Of a stretch of 54,373 bases of DNA, positions 46,634-53,916 are shown in pieces. The notes under the pieces were generated by a model that saw only the letters and a program-made list of their open reading frames with translations, searched no databases and had not been told where the DNA came from. The DNA comes from an uncultured Coriobacteriaceae bacterium (GTDB lineage: Bacteria; Actinomycetota; Coriobacteriia; Coriobacteriales; Atopobiaceae), in NCBI GenBank assembly GCA_902790135.1, contig CADAQM010000023.1, forward strand, positions 1 to 54,373. Reading direction: 5' to 3'. The position numbers and the translations under genes were made by a program. Position 1 is the stretch's first letter, and each line of letters starts with the position of its first letter.

Positions 46634-47092
46634 CTATGCGAGCTCGGCGAGCATCTGCGTCGGATTGTCCTTTGCCTTGACCTTGCCGAACGCACGCGTG
46701 ATGATGCCTTGCTCGTCGATGAGATAGGTGGTGCGGATGGTCTTGCGCGACACGTTGCCGGCCTTGGTGGTGCCAACCTGCAGCGCTCCATAGGCCTCTA
46801 TGACCTGCATCTCGGGGTCGGACAGCAGCGTGAACGGCAGGCCGTGCTTCTCCTCGAAGCGCTTGTGCGAGGCCACCGTGTCCTTGCTCACGCCGAGCAC
46901 CACAGCGCCCTTCTCGCGGAACTGCGGGTAGAGCTCGCCAAAGGAGCAGGCCTGGCTCGTGCAGCCGGACGTCATGTCCTTGGGATAGAAGTACAGCACG
47001 ACCTTCTGGCCACGATAGTCGCTGAGGCTCCTCTCGACGCCGTTCTGGTCGAGAAGGGTGAACTCCGGTGCTTGGGTTCCGACTTCGAGCAT
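46634..47092 (-). CDS. bcp: Thiol peroxidase of the Bcp/PrxQ family
   Basis: 152 residues. Peroxidatic Cys44 and resolving Cys49 lie in DMTSGCTSQACSFGE, the C-x4-C spacing of atypical two-Cys Bcp; FTLLDQNG and YFYPKD are typical. It reduces peroxides using thioredoxin, a useful defence in an anaerobe. AAGGAGGAG sits before the ATG at 47092. Confidence 0.92.
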   Translation of the reverse strand: MLEVGTQAPEFTLLDQNGVERSLSDYRGQKVVLYFYPKDMTSGCTSQACSFGELYPQFREKGAVVLGVSKDTVASHKRFEEKHGLPFTLLSDPEMQVIEAYGALQVGTTKAGNVSRKTIRTTYLIDEQGIITRAFGKVKAKDNPTQMLAELA

Positions 47093-47186
47093 ACGATCTC
47101 CTCCTTGGGCGATGGTTCGACGCATCTATTGTGCCACCTTTTCCTGCGTCTTCCGCAACCGACTGGCATGCGGAACGCAGAAGAAA

Positions 47187-47221
47187 GCGCCCGACACCGT
47201 CATGGGACGGATGCCGGGCGC
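47187..47221 (-). terminator. Hairpin after the GH32 gene
   Basis: GCGCCCG (47187-47193) pairs with CGGGCGC (47215-47221), with an inner CCGTC/GACGG stem. It lies just beyond the stop of the sucrose hydrolase on its strand. Confidence 0.6.
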
Positions 47222-47242
47222 AGGCGTGCGTAGCGGCGGGTG

Positions 47243-48772
47243 CTAGCAGACGTTGAGGAACGTGAAGCGTCCCATCTCGTAGGCGTAGGTCTCATCAGCC
47301 TGGAACGTGGAGGTGACGCTCAGGTTGGTGATCTCCTGCGGCCACCAGCGGGTGCTCATGGTCTTCTCGCCACCGTTGATGTAGATCTCGACGGCGCTCG
47401 TGTCGACGACCATGCGGACGTTCTCGAGCTTGCCGGCGGAGAGCTCGGACACGGGGAGGCGGCGCACGGTGCGGTAGCCGCCTGCGATGCCGTGGAAGGC
47501 CAGCTCGATCATGTCGCCGATGACGACGAGTTCGAGGTCGCCGTTGAGCATGAGACGGCCCTCGCCCTCGATGCCCTTGAGGTACACGTCAGCCGTGCCG
47601 TTGGCAAACTTGGCGCCCTTGGCCCCGCAGATGCAGAAGGCGTCATAGTTGCTGGTACCGAGCTTGCCGCAGGAGTCCGCCGCGCCCTCGGGCGTGAACT
47701 CCACGCGCTCGCCGTGCAGGGCGTCGTACTCGGGCAGCGGCCACTGGCAGATCTTGCCGGCGTCGTTGAGCGAGAGCTCGCGCAGCCAGGTGAGGGTGTG
47801 CAGCCACTCGTAGGTGGGCACCTGGTACTGCATCTCGATGTCGGGCAGGCCCATCCAGCCCTCGAGGATCTGGCGGCCCTTCTCGTCGGTAAAGACCTGA
47901 GGCGCGTAGAAGTCGAAGCCGTAGTCAAGCTCCACGAAGGTGTTCTCGTCGATGCAGCCGTAGGGCTTCTCGGCGTCCATGAGCTCCTTGTCACCGGAGA
48001 GCAGGTCGATGACCGTGCCCTCGACGGGGAAGTAGCCGCTGTTGAAGTTGTTCTGGAACTTGGTCACCTGGCTCGGCACGCCCTGCGGGCACACGAAGAA
48101 GAACTCCTTGCCGCCCAGGCTCACGATGTTGGGGCACTCCCACATGTAGCCAAAGGGCTCGCCGGAGATAGTGGTGCAACTGCCGGCAAGCTTCCAGTCG
48201 TTGACGCCGTCGGGGCTCTGGTAGAGGAGCATGGCGGGGTGGTCGTCCATCGTGCGGGCGCCCAGCAGCATGTTCCAAGTGTCGTTCTGCCACCAGACCT
48301 TGGGGTCGCGCACGTGGCAGCTGCAATAGTCGGGATAGCCGTCGTTGCCCAGTACGAGCTTGCGGTCGGAGAAGGTGCGGCCGTCCTCGCTGATGACGAG
48401 GGTCTCGTTGGCCTGACGGCCCTCGTAGTCGTAGTTGTCGTGGCCGGGCTCAAGCACGTTGCCGGTGTAGTAGCACCACATCTGGCCGTCACGCACCACG
48501 GCGGAGCCGGAGTAGCTGCCGTTCTTGTCGAGCTCCATCTCGGGGATGATGGCGCCGCGGTGGAACTCCCAGGTGGTCAGGTCGCGACTGGTCCAGTGAC
48601 CCCAGCCATGGCCGGCCCACGGCCAGCGCGGGGCGTACTGGTGGAAGATGTGGTACTCGCCGTTGAACTGGCAGAGGCCGTTGGGATCGGAGAGCCAGCC
48701 CACGGCGGTCTGCAGGTGGAATCCGAGCCTCCAGTTATGCTGGCGGTAGTCGAGGTTGATGTGCATTTGCAT
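47243..48772 (-). CDS. GH32 sucrose-6-phosphate hydrolase / beta-fructosidase
   Basis: 509 residues. Nucleophile Asp29 is in WLSDPNG, the transition-state Asp in VRDPK (about 156), and acid/base Glu212 in WECPN. The five-blade propeller is followed by a beta-sandwich. There is no signal peptide, so the substrate is probably sucrose-6-P from a PTS or a short fructan taken up whole. GAGGAGCTC precedes the ATG, and a LacI-type palindrome lies 38 bp upstream. Confidence 0.9.
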   Translation of the reverse strand: MQMHINLDYRQHNWRLGFHLQTAVGWLSDPNGLCQFNGEYHIFHQYAPRWPWAGHGWGHWTSRDLTTWEFHRGAIIPEMELDKNGSYSGSAVVRDGQMWCYYTGNVLEPGHDNYDYEGRQANETLVISEDGRTFSDRKLVLGNDGYPDYCSCHVRDPKVWWQNDTWNMLLGARTMDDHPAMLLYQSPDGVNDWKLAGSCTTISGEPFGYMWECPNIVSLGGKEFFFVCPQGVPSQVTKFQNNFNSGYFPVEGTVIDLLSGDKELMDAEKPYGCIDENTFVELDYGFDFYAPQVFTDEKGRQILEGWMGLPDIEMQYQVPTYEWLHTLTWLRELSLNDAGKICQWPLPEYDALHGERVEFTPEGAADSCGKLGTSNYDAFCICGAKGAKFANGTADVYLKGIEGEGRLMLNGDLELVVIGDMIELAFHGIAGGYRTVRRLPVSELSAGKLENVRMVVDTSAVEIYINGGEKTMSTRWWPQEITNLSVTSTFQADETYAYEMGRFTFLNVC

Positions 48773-48809
48773 GGGTGAGCTCCTCTCGCTGACGCCGTGC
48801 TGAGGTTAC

Positions 48810-48821
48810 GAGAACGTTCTC
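48810..48821. promoter_or_regulatory. LacI-family-like operator GAGAACGTTCTC
   Basis: A perfect 12-bp palindrome with the central CG typical of LacI/ScrR/CcpA-class operators, 38 bp upstream of the sucrose hydrolase start on the minus strand. A similar CGAACGTTCTCG occurs at about 11428, near the GH1 terminator. Confidence 0.5.
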
Positions 48822-48953
48822 AGTATGGCATGCGAGCGCGACAGTTGCCTGCAAGCTGCCGCTTTCGCGCCCATCTCGTCGGTAGGTGCGCGGTTGTGGC
48901 GGAAGCTTCTGGCGGCTCGGCTGAGGGTCCCTTGTGCCGGCGCGCGGCCTGCT

Positions 48954-48983
48954 TTGGGCAAGCGGTTACAATCACCTTAAAAT
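48954..48983 (+). promoter_or_regulatory. Promoter of the Y RNA / Ro60 locus
   Basis: TTGGGC (48954-48959), an 18-nt spacer and TAAAAT (48978-48983). The -10 box is enclosed by a TCACCT/AGGTGA inverted repeat (48972-48993), a possible operator. It lies 60 bp before the first Y RNA. Confidence 0.5.
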
Positions 48984-49048
48984 CTTGAGGTGAATAGTCT
49001 TGCAGACGCCTTGAGACGTGTATGGGCGGTGGGTAAAGTATTGCTCAA

Positions 49049-49171
49049 GCGGGATGCGCCGAAGCAATGGGATACTTCGTGACCATTCTTTCATCCTGAC
49101 TTTCACGGGTCAGGCGGGTGCCTGCGTCAGCAGCCCTGTAATGAACCCCATTGCGCTCCATGCCGTCCCGC
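49049..49171 (+). ncRNA. Candidate Y RNA 1 (Ro60 partner, no tRNA-like module)
   Basis: The ends pair as GCGGGATG (49049-49056) with CGTCCCGC (49164-49171). The internal loop has 5' side CGCCGAA and 3' side GCTCCATGC, then an 8-bp upper stem, GCAATGGG (49064-49071) with CCCATTGC (49147-49154). The CCGAAG element is the conserved Ro60-binding motif of Y RNAs, present also in human Y1. The interior holds a CCTGAC-N8-GTCAGG hairpin (49095-49114). Exact ends are not known; boundaries are those of the stem. Confidence 0.7.
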
Positions 49172-49185
49172 CCTCTCGTACCCTC

Positions 49186-49328
49186 GAGGGTGGCGCGCCG
49201 AAGCGGCGGGTTACTTCTTAACGTGGTGGCAGCCGGTTCGACTCCGGCAGGGGCAAGCCCCTTAGCTCAACGGTAGAGCACCATGGGGCCTGCGCTCGTC
49301 TCCCGTCGCGCCACATGCCGCCACCCTC
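49186..49328 (+). ncRNA. yrlA: Candidate Y RNA 2 with circularly permuted tRNA-like module (YrlA-like)
   Basis: Lower stem GAGGGTGGCG (49186-49195) pairs with CGCCACCCTC (49319-49328). The internal loop CGCCGAA/GCCACATGC is nearly identical to Y RNA 1, and upper stem GCGGCGGG (49203-49210) pairs with CCCGTCGC (49302-49309). Inside, CGTGGT/ACCATG (49222-49227/49280-49285) mimics an anticodon stem, then T-arm GCCGG-TTCGACT-CCGGC (49232-49248), acceptor AGGGG/CCCCT closed by CAAG, T-A (tRNA positions 8-9), and D-arm GCTC-AACGGTA-GAGC (49265-49279). Bacterial YrlA RNAs beside Ro60 genes have this design. Confidence 0.85.
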
Positions 49329-49354
49329 ACGGATGCCAGGTAAGGAGGTATACC

Positions 49355-50821
49355 ATGGCACGTCTCAACCTATCCGCTCGCGGACTCAACAAGACCTACA
49401 ACATCAGTGGTCATGCGGCCTATGCGATGGACGACAAGACCAAGCTGGCAACCATGGCGCTCACCACGCTCTTTGGCGAGGACAAGTTCTACGGCGACAA
49501 CTCTGCGGAGCTGATCGGCCTGGCCGCGCGGCTCTGCCAGCGAGGCGATGGCCTCTATGTGGCAAAGCTTGCCGTGTGGGCGCGCACCCAGGGTAACCTC
49601 CGCACTGTGAGCCATGTGCTTGCAGCGGTGGTCGCGCACGAGTGCTCGGGCGAGGGCTTTGTGCGCTCCATGGTCCGCACCATCGCCACCCAGCGTGGCG
49701 ACGACGGCACGGAGATGCTGGCTGCGCATGCGGCGCTCTATGGCACCAAGGTCCGCTGGCCCCACGCCCTGCAGCGCGGTGTCCGCGATGCCCTGGAGCA
49801 GATGGACGCCTACCAGATCGCTAAGTACCAGTCGGCGCACCGCGAGTTCAAGATGCGCGACACGCTGCGCATCTGCCACCCGGTGGCGCGCTCCGTCGAG
49901 GCTGCCGAGGCCATGGACGCCTGCGTGGCTCGCACGCTTGCCGTGCCCAAGGGCTGGGAGAGCGAGCTGTCCCAGCGCGGCAACACGGCCGAGGTCTGGA
50001 ACGAGCTCGTCTCCGAGGGTCGTCTGGGCTACATGGCGATGCTCCGCAACCTGCGCAACGTCATCGCCTCTGGTGCCGACGTGGCGCCGGTGCTCGGCAT
50101 GCTGGGCAACCCCTCTGCCGTGCGTCGTTCCCGTCAGCTGCCGTTCCGCTTCTACAGCGCCTGGCGCGAGCTGAAGGCGGCCGGCCTTCTCACCACGCGC
50201 GTCACGCGCACGCTGGACCAGGCGCTTGCGCTGTCGTGCGACAACGTCGAGCCGCTGCATGGACGTACGGCCGTGCTGGTGGACACGTCTGGCTCCATGG
50301 GCTGGTGCCTGAGCGGTCGTTCCAAGGTCAGCTGCCGCGACACCGCAGCGGTGCTTGCGGCGCTGCTCACGCACATCAGCGATGACGCTTGGGTGTGCCG
50401 CTTTGACACCACGGCCTCGCCGCTTGCCTTCACGGGCACGAGCGTGCTGGCAGATATCGAGGCGGTGCCCGCAGCGGGTGGCAGCACGGACATGGCGGCA
50501 GGCTTCGATTGCCTCATGGAGAGCGGCTTCGATGCAGACCGCGTGGTGGTGCTCTCCGACAACGAGGTCAACGGTCGCTCGTGGATGACCTACGACTTCG
50601 GTTACAAGGCGATACAGTCCAAGCTGGACGAGTATCGTGCGAAGGTAGGACACGACGTGTGGTGCCATGCGATAGACCTGCAGGGCTACGGCACGCAGCA
50701 GTTCATAGGTGCCAAGGTCAACATCATGGGCGGCTGGAGCGAGCAGGTGCTGCGCTTTGTGGCGCTGGCGGAGCAGGGCCTTGGCGGCCTGGTGGACGAG
50801 GTCGAGGCCATCGAGCTGTAG
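49355..50821 (+). CDS. rsr: Ro60/TROVE-domain RNA-binding protein (Rsr)
   Basis: 488 residues. The TROVE HEAT-like ring spans about 1-300, with MAMLRNLRNVI near 228-238 and KMRDTLRICHPV. The von Willebrand A domain (about 303-488) has a complete MIDAS site starting at D310-T-S-G-S and GGSTDM, SDNEVNG. Ro60 rings bind Y RNAs on their outer surface and misfolded RNA ends in the hole; in Deinococcus the Y RNA tethers the protein to PNPase. The ATG at 49355 follows AAGGAGG; in-frame codons from 49283 lie inside Y RNA 2 and are not used. Confidence 0.92.
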   Translation: MARLNLSARGLNKTYNISGHAAYAMDDKTKLATMALTTLFGEDKFYGDNSAELIGLAARLCQRGDGLYVAKLAVWARTQGNLRTVSHVLAAVVAHECSGEGFVRSMVRTIATQRGDDGTEMLAAHAALYGTKVRWPHALQRGVRDALEQMDAYQIAKYQSAHREFKMRDTLRICHPVARSVEAAEAMDACVARTLAVPKGWESELSQRGNTAEVWNELVSEGRLGYMAMLRNLRNVIASGADVAPVLGMLGNPSAVRRSRQLPFRFYSAWRELKAAGLLTTRVTRTLDQALALSCDNVEPLHGRTAVLVDTSGSMGWCLSGRSKVSCRDTAAVLAALLTHISDDAWVCRFDTTASPLAFTGTSVLADIEAVPAAGGSTDMAAGFDCLMESGFDADRVVVLSDNEVNGRSWMTYDFGYKAIQSKLDEYRAKVGHDVWCHAIDLQGYGTQQFIGAKVNIMGGWSEQVLRFVALAEQGLGGLVDEVEAIEL

Positions 50822-50867
50822 TTCGTGCCATGCGGTGATCCAGCCGCGCAAAGCCAACAAAAACGAT

Positions 50868-50912
50868 CCGCCCCCACTGCCCGGATCCGGGCAGTGGGGG
50901 CGGTCTTGTCTT
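50868..50912. terminator. Bidirectional terminator between Ro60 and fructokinase genes
   Basis: CCGCCCCCACTGCCCGG (50868-50884) and its exact complement (50887-50903), followed by TCTTGTCTT. The converging gene ends shortly beyond. Confidence 0.85.
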
Positions 50913-50952
50913 ACACCATCAGATGGTCAGGCAGCGAGCTGGCTCTTGTCCC

Positions 50953-51850
50953 TTACGCCTGGTCGGCTGCGACGGCGAGAACCTCCTCGACGTCCTTGCG
51001 CTCAGGCATGGCGGGGATGGCGCCACGGTTGCGGACGCACAGGCTTGCCACGGCGTTGCCGAAGCGCACGAACTGCGCGGCGCGCGAGATGCTGACCTCC
51101 TTGGGAGAGAGCCCGCTCTCGACGAAGGCGGTAAGGAAGCCACCCCAGAAGGAGTCGCCGGCGCCGGTGGTGTCAACGGCCTCGACGCGGAAGCTCGGCA
51201 CCATGCGGGAGCCGTCCTTGGTGGCCACAAAGGCGCCGTCGGCGTCGAGGGTGACGACGACGATGCTGGCGCCCTGCTCGAGCAGCTTGGCAGCCGCGGC
51301 CTCGGGCTTGGTCTCGTCGGTCATCAGCGGGCACTCCTCAGCGGAGATCTTGATGAGGTCCATGTACTTGATGAGGGAGCGCATCTGCTCGGAAGCAGCC
51401 TCGGCGGAGGTCCAGAGGGAGTCGCGGTAGTTGGGGTCATAGCTCATGACGCAACCGGCCTGCTTGGCAGCCTCGAGGGCGGCGATGGTGGCGGAGCGAG
51501 CAGGCTCGTCGGTGAGGGAGAGGGAGCCCACATGGAAGACCTTGCTGTCCTTGATGATGTCGAGGGGCAGGTCGCTGGCCTTGAGCTGGGTGTCCGCGCC
51601 GGGCTTGCGGGCGAAGGAGAAGGAGCGGTCGCCATTCTCGTCCAGGGCGACGAAGGCGAGCGTGGTGAAGAAGTCGGGGTCGGAGATGAGGCCGGTGCAG
51701 TCGATGCCGTTGCTCTCGAGGGTCTCGCGCAGGAAGTCGCCGTGCATGTCCTTGACCGGGGTTGCGCTCGAAGAGCTTCTGGCCAGCGGCGGAGAGGCCG
51801 GCGTCCGTGAAGTCGATGAGGACCTCGCCGAGAGCGGTAACGGAAATCAT
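50953..51850 (-). pseudogene. Fructokinase (PfkB family), disrupted near the N-terminus
   Basis: From the ATG at 51850 (AAGGAGCC upstream) runs MISVTALGEVLIDFTDAGLSAAGQKLFERNPG, a normal PfkB fructokinase start. The frame then fails at about 51763, and VKDMHGDFLRETLESNG continues in another frame to the stop at 50953, including TTGAGDSFWGGFL (catalytic Asp). The intervening 25 or so residues, which in this family contain the GGAPANV sugar-binding segment, are absent. A shorter product from the ATG at 51747 would lack the sugar site. With GH32 nearby, the intact form would serve sucrose use. Confidence 0.75.
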
Positions 51851-52117
51851 GAGAGGGCTCCTTTCGGATGAGGGAACGATTCCACATAGGTAGAGACAGC
51901 ATACGTCATTGAAGCAATTTGATTGGCTGTGGCTACGCGACCGCCTGAAATCACTAGGTGAGGGGGCAATTCTAAGTATGTGCTTGGCAAATGCACACTA
52001 CGTATGTCCGAGGGACGTATCTAGCGTTACATTGACCACGGGGTTTATGGTGCTGTAACCATGAGCCCATGTATTCCGCATAATGTAATTGGGCGTACCG
52101 AGGAAGGGGTGAGGGAA

Positions 52118-52399
52118 GTGAAGGTAGTCATTCAGCCGGTAAATCCGGTGTTCAGCGAGTATGTGCTCCAGTACGTATCTGAAATCGAGGAGCCAAAGTA
52201 CGAGTTCGTGGGTGAAGAGGGCTACCACACCTATGTGTTCGAGTGCTCAGCGGACAATCCGTGGACTGCGGTCGACGGTATCAAGCGGGCAACCAGGCGC
52301 GCGCCTCTGGGCAACGCCATGTTCTGCCACGTGAAGCCCTATGGCATGCCTACGTGGCCGCCGCTCTACGACAAGGACAAGTATCCGAAGTCGGAGTAA
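52118..52399 (+). CDS. Small hypothetical protein
   Basis: 93 residues if started at the GTG at 52118, which has GAGGAAGGGGTGAGGG in front; an ATG at 52061 would add 19 residues but lacks a ribosome site. The sequence is a compact alpha/beta type (KVVIQPVNPVFSEYVLQYVSEIEEPKYEFV...) ending in a Lys/Pro/Asp-rich tail. It is followed by a strong terminator. I do not recognise it. Confidence 0.55.
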   Translation: MKVVIQPVNPVFSEYVLQYVSEIEEPKYEFVGEEGYHTYVFECSADNPWTAVDGIKRATRRAPLGNAMFCHVKPYGMPTWPPLYDKDKYPKSE

Positions 52400-52455
52400 C
52401 GTTGTGGAGTAACGGGGTGCCACTTCGGCAACCCACAACTATTTGAGACAAGAAG

Positions 52456-52487
52456 ACGGGCGGTCGCACCTCGGTGCGACCGCCCGT
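52456..52487. terminator. Bidirectional hairpin terminator
   Basis: ACGGGCGGTCGCACC and GGTGCGACCGCCCGT form a near-continuous 14-15 bp stem between the small hypothetical gene and the converging HAD gene. Confidence 0.75.
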
Positions 52488-52532
52488 TGGCAGTGCGTCT
52501 GTCTCAGCAGCTAATGCCACTTGGCGCGCAGC

Positions 52533-53729
52533 TTATGCGGCCTCGGCGAGCTCCTCCTCGGCGCCGATGTAGGTGACACCCTCGCCGTAGATGGTGCTCC
52601 AGTCATCCTTCATGGAGACGGGCACATAGCCAAACTCCTCGCACTGGGCGCGCATCTCCTCGGCCTTCTCGAGCTTTCCGTTCTCACGCTCCATATCGTC
52701 GCAGCACAGTTGGAAGGCGGCGGAGCGGTGGTCGGGGTTGGAGAGCGCATAGTTGTCCATGGCAAAGTCACCCGAGCTGTTGCCAAAGGAGAGAACCGGC
52801 TGCTTGGCCACCTCACGCTGGATGATGTAGCACTTGTTCTCCTTGAGGGTCTTCATGAGGAACTCTCCACCCAGCACGAGCTCCTCGTCCTGGCTAAAGG
52901 TGTAGTCGAGGCCGTCGGCATCCTCCTGCTCCGATCCCACCAGGGACTCGTCAGAGCCCAGGATGTGGTCCAGCGGGATGTCGAGGGGGCAGAGCTCCGA
53001 GCTAAAGAGGCCGCGCATGATGAGGCGGTCGGTGCCGGACACCATGTAGACGTCAAAGTCGTTGGCCTGCAGGTACTGGACCACCTGCACCATGGGCTGG
53101 TAGAAGGCCTCACCACGCTTCATGCCCTCGTAGCTGGGCATGTCGGTCTTGGCAAACTCGTGCACGTAGTCGTAGAACTCGTCGATGGTCAGACCCTCGA
53201 AGGCGCTGGCGACGGCCTGGCCATGCTCGACGGGAAGCTCCTCGTACTTGGTGCCATTCTCGTTTTGGTCAACGATCTTGTTGGCGACGGACTTCTCGAA
53301 GTCGGAGGCCTTGTCCTTGTAGTCGGGATCCTCGAGCACGCGGTGTACCAGCAGCGTGTAGTCGAAGTAGTTGGGATCGGTCTCGTTGATGAGGGTGCCG
53401 TCGACGTCAAAGGTGGCAATGCGGTCCTCTGCGGGGATGTAGTTGGCGGACGACTCGTCGGTCACGTCCTCGACGTAGGCCACGAGCTCCTTCTTGAGCG
53501 GAGCGTCGTCGCTCCAAAGGCTCAAGGGGTCCTCTGCGTCCTCAGCAGCACCCTCGGTCGTGGTCTCGTCGGTGCTCTCGTCGCTGGCCTGAGCGGCAGT
53601 CTCCTCGGCGGGGGCGCTCGTCGCGGCAGGCTTGGAGAGGAACAGTGCGCCAAGCACCAGGCAGGCGCAGAGGGCGGCTATCGCCACGACGCGCCAGATG
53701 CTCGGCACAAGCTTCTTGGAATCTTCCAT
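52533..53729 (-). CDS. Membrane-anchored HAD-family phosphatase
   Basis: 398 residues. An N-terminal signal anchor (VVAIAALCACLVLGALFLS, about 14-32) is followed by an Ala/Glu/Thr-rich linker (35-75) and a HAD domain with motif I IATFDVDGTLINE, motif II in YMVSGTDR, and motif IV FGNSSGDFAM. The layout suggests an extracytoplasmic phosphatase related to phosphoserine-phosphatase-like HADs. It is likely tethered outside the membrane to release phosphate from small organic phosphates. A terminator separates it from the PTS gene upstream. Confidence 0.75.
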   Translation of the reverse strand: MEDSKKLVPSIWRVVAIAALCACLVLGALFLSKPAATSAPAEETAAQASDESTDETTTEGAAEDAEDPLSLWSDDAPLKKELVAYVEDVTDESSANYIPAEDRIATFDVDGTLINETDPNYFDYTLLVHRVLEDPDYKDKASDFEKSVANKIVDQNENGTKYEELPVEHGQAVASAFEGLTIDEFYDYVHEFAKTDMPSYEGMKRGEAFYQPMVQVVQYLQANDFDVYMVSGTDRLIMRGLFSSELCPLDIPLDHILGSDESLVGSEQEDADGLDYTFSQDEELVLGGEFLMKTLKENKCYIIQREVAKQPVLSFGNSSGDFAMDNYALSNPDHRSAAFQLCCDDMERENGKLEKAEEMRAQCEEFGYVPVSMKDDWSTIYGEGVTYIGAEEELAEAA

Positions 53730-53856
53730 TGGACAAATCCCTCCAAATAATCGATTGTTTCACATGGCACTAAGTAACTATACGTACCCATGTGCCAATG
53801 CGTCTCATACTTCTTAAGTATTTCCGTTTTGGAGAGATCGACCATCGATAGAAGAA

Positions 53857-53887
53857 GGGGGCGGCCGCATCGCTGCGACCGTCCCCC
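53857..53887 (-). terminator. Hairpin terminator after the PTS EIIA end
   Basis: GGGGGCGGCCGCA (53857-53869) and TGCGACCGTCCCCC (53874-53887) pair with one G-T wobble and one slip. Confidence 0.65.
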
Positions 53888-53916
53888 GGCAGTGCTAATG
53901 ACCTTGTAGCTTTGTA

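Noticed and set aside
47240..48778. A 512-residue plus-strand ORF opposite GH32
   Set aside because: It mirrors the GH32 gene exactly and has valine/glycine/histidine-rich shadow composition.
49222..49285. A normal tRNA gene
   Set aside because: T-arm precedes D-arm, the acceptor is closed by a 4-nt loop, and there is no anticodon loop. The element sits inside a larger stem with the Ro60-binding motif, so a Y RNA tRNA mimic explains it better.
51851..52117. Additional regulatory RNA in the gap before the small hypothetical gene
   Set aside because: Only short symmetrical words are visible (for example GTGC/GCAC around 51980); no consistent fold or motif.
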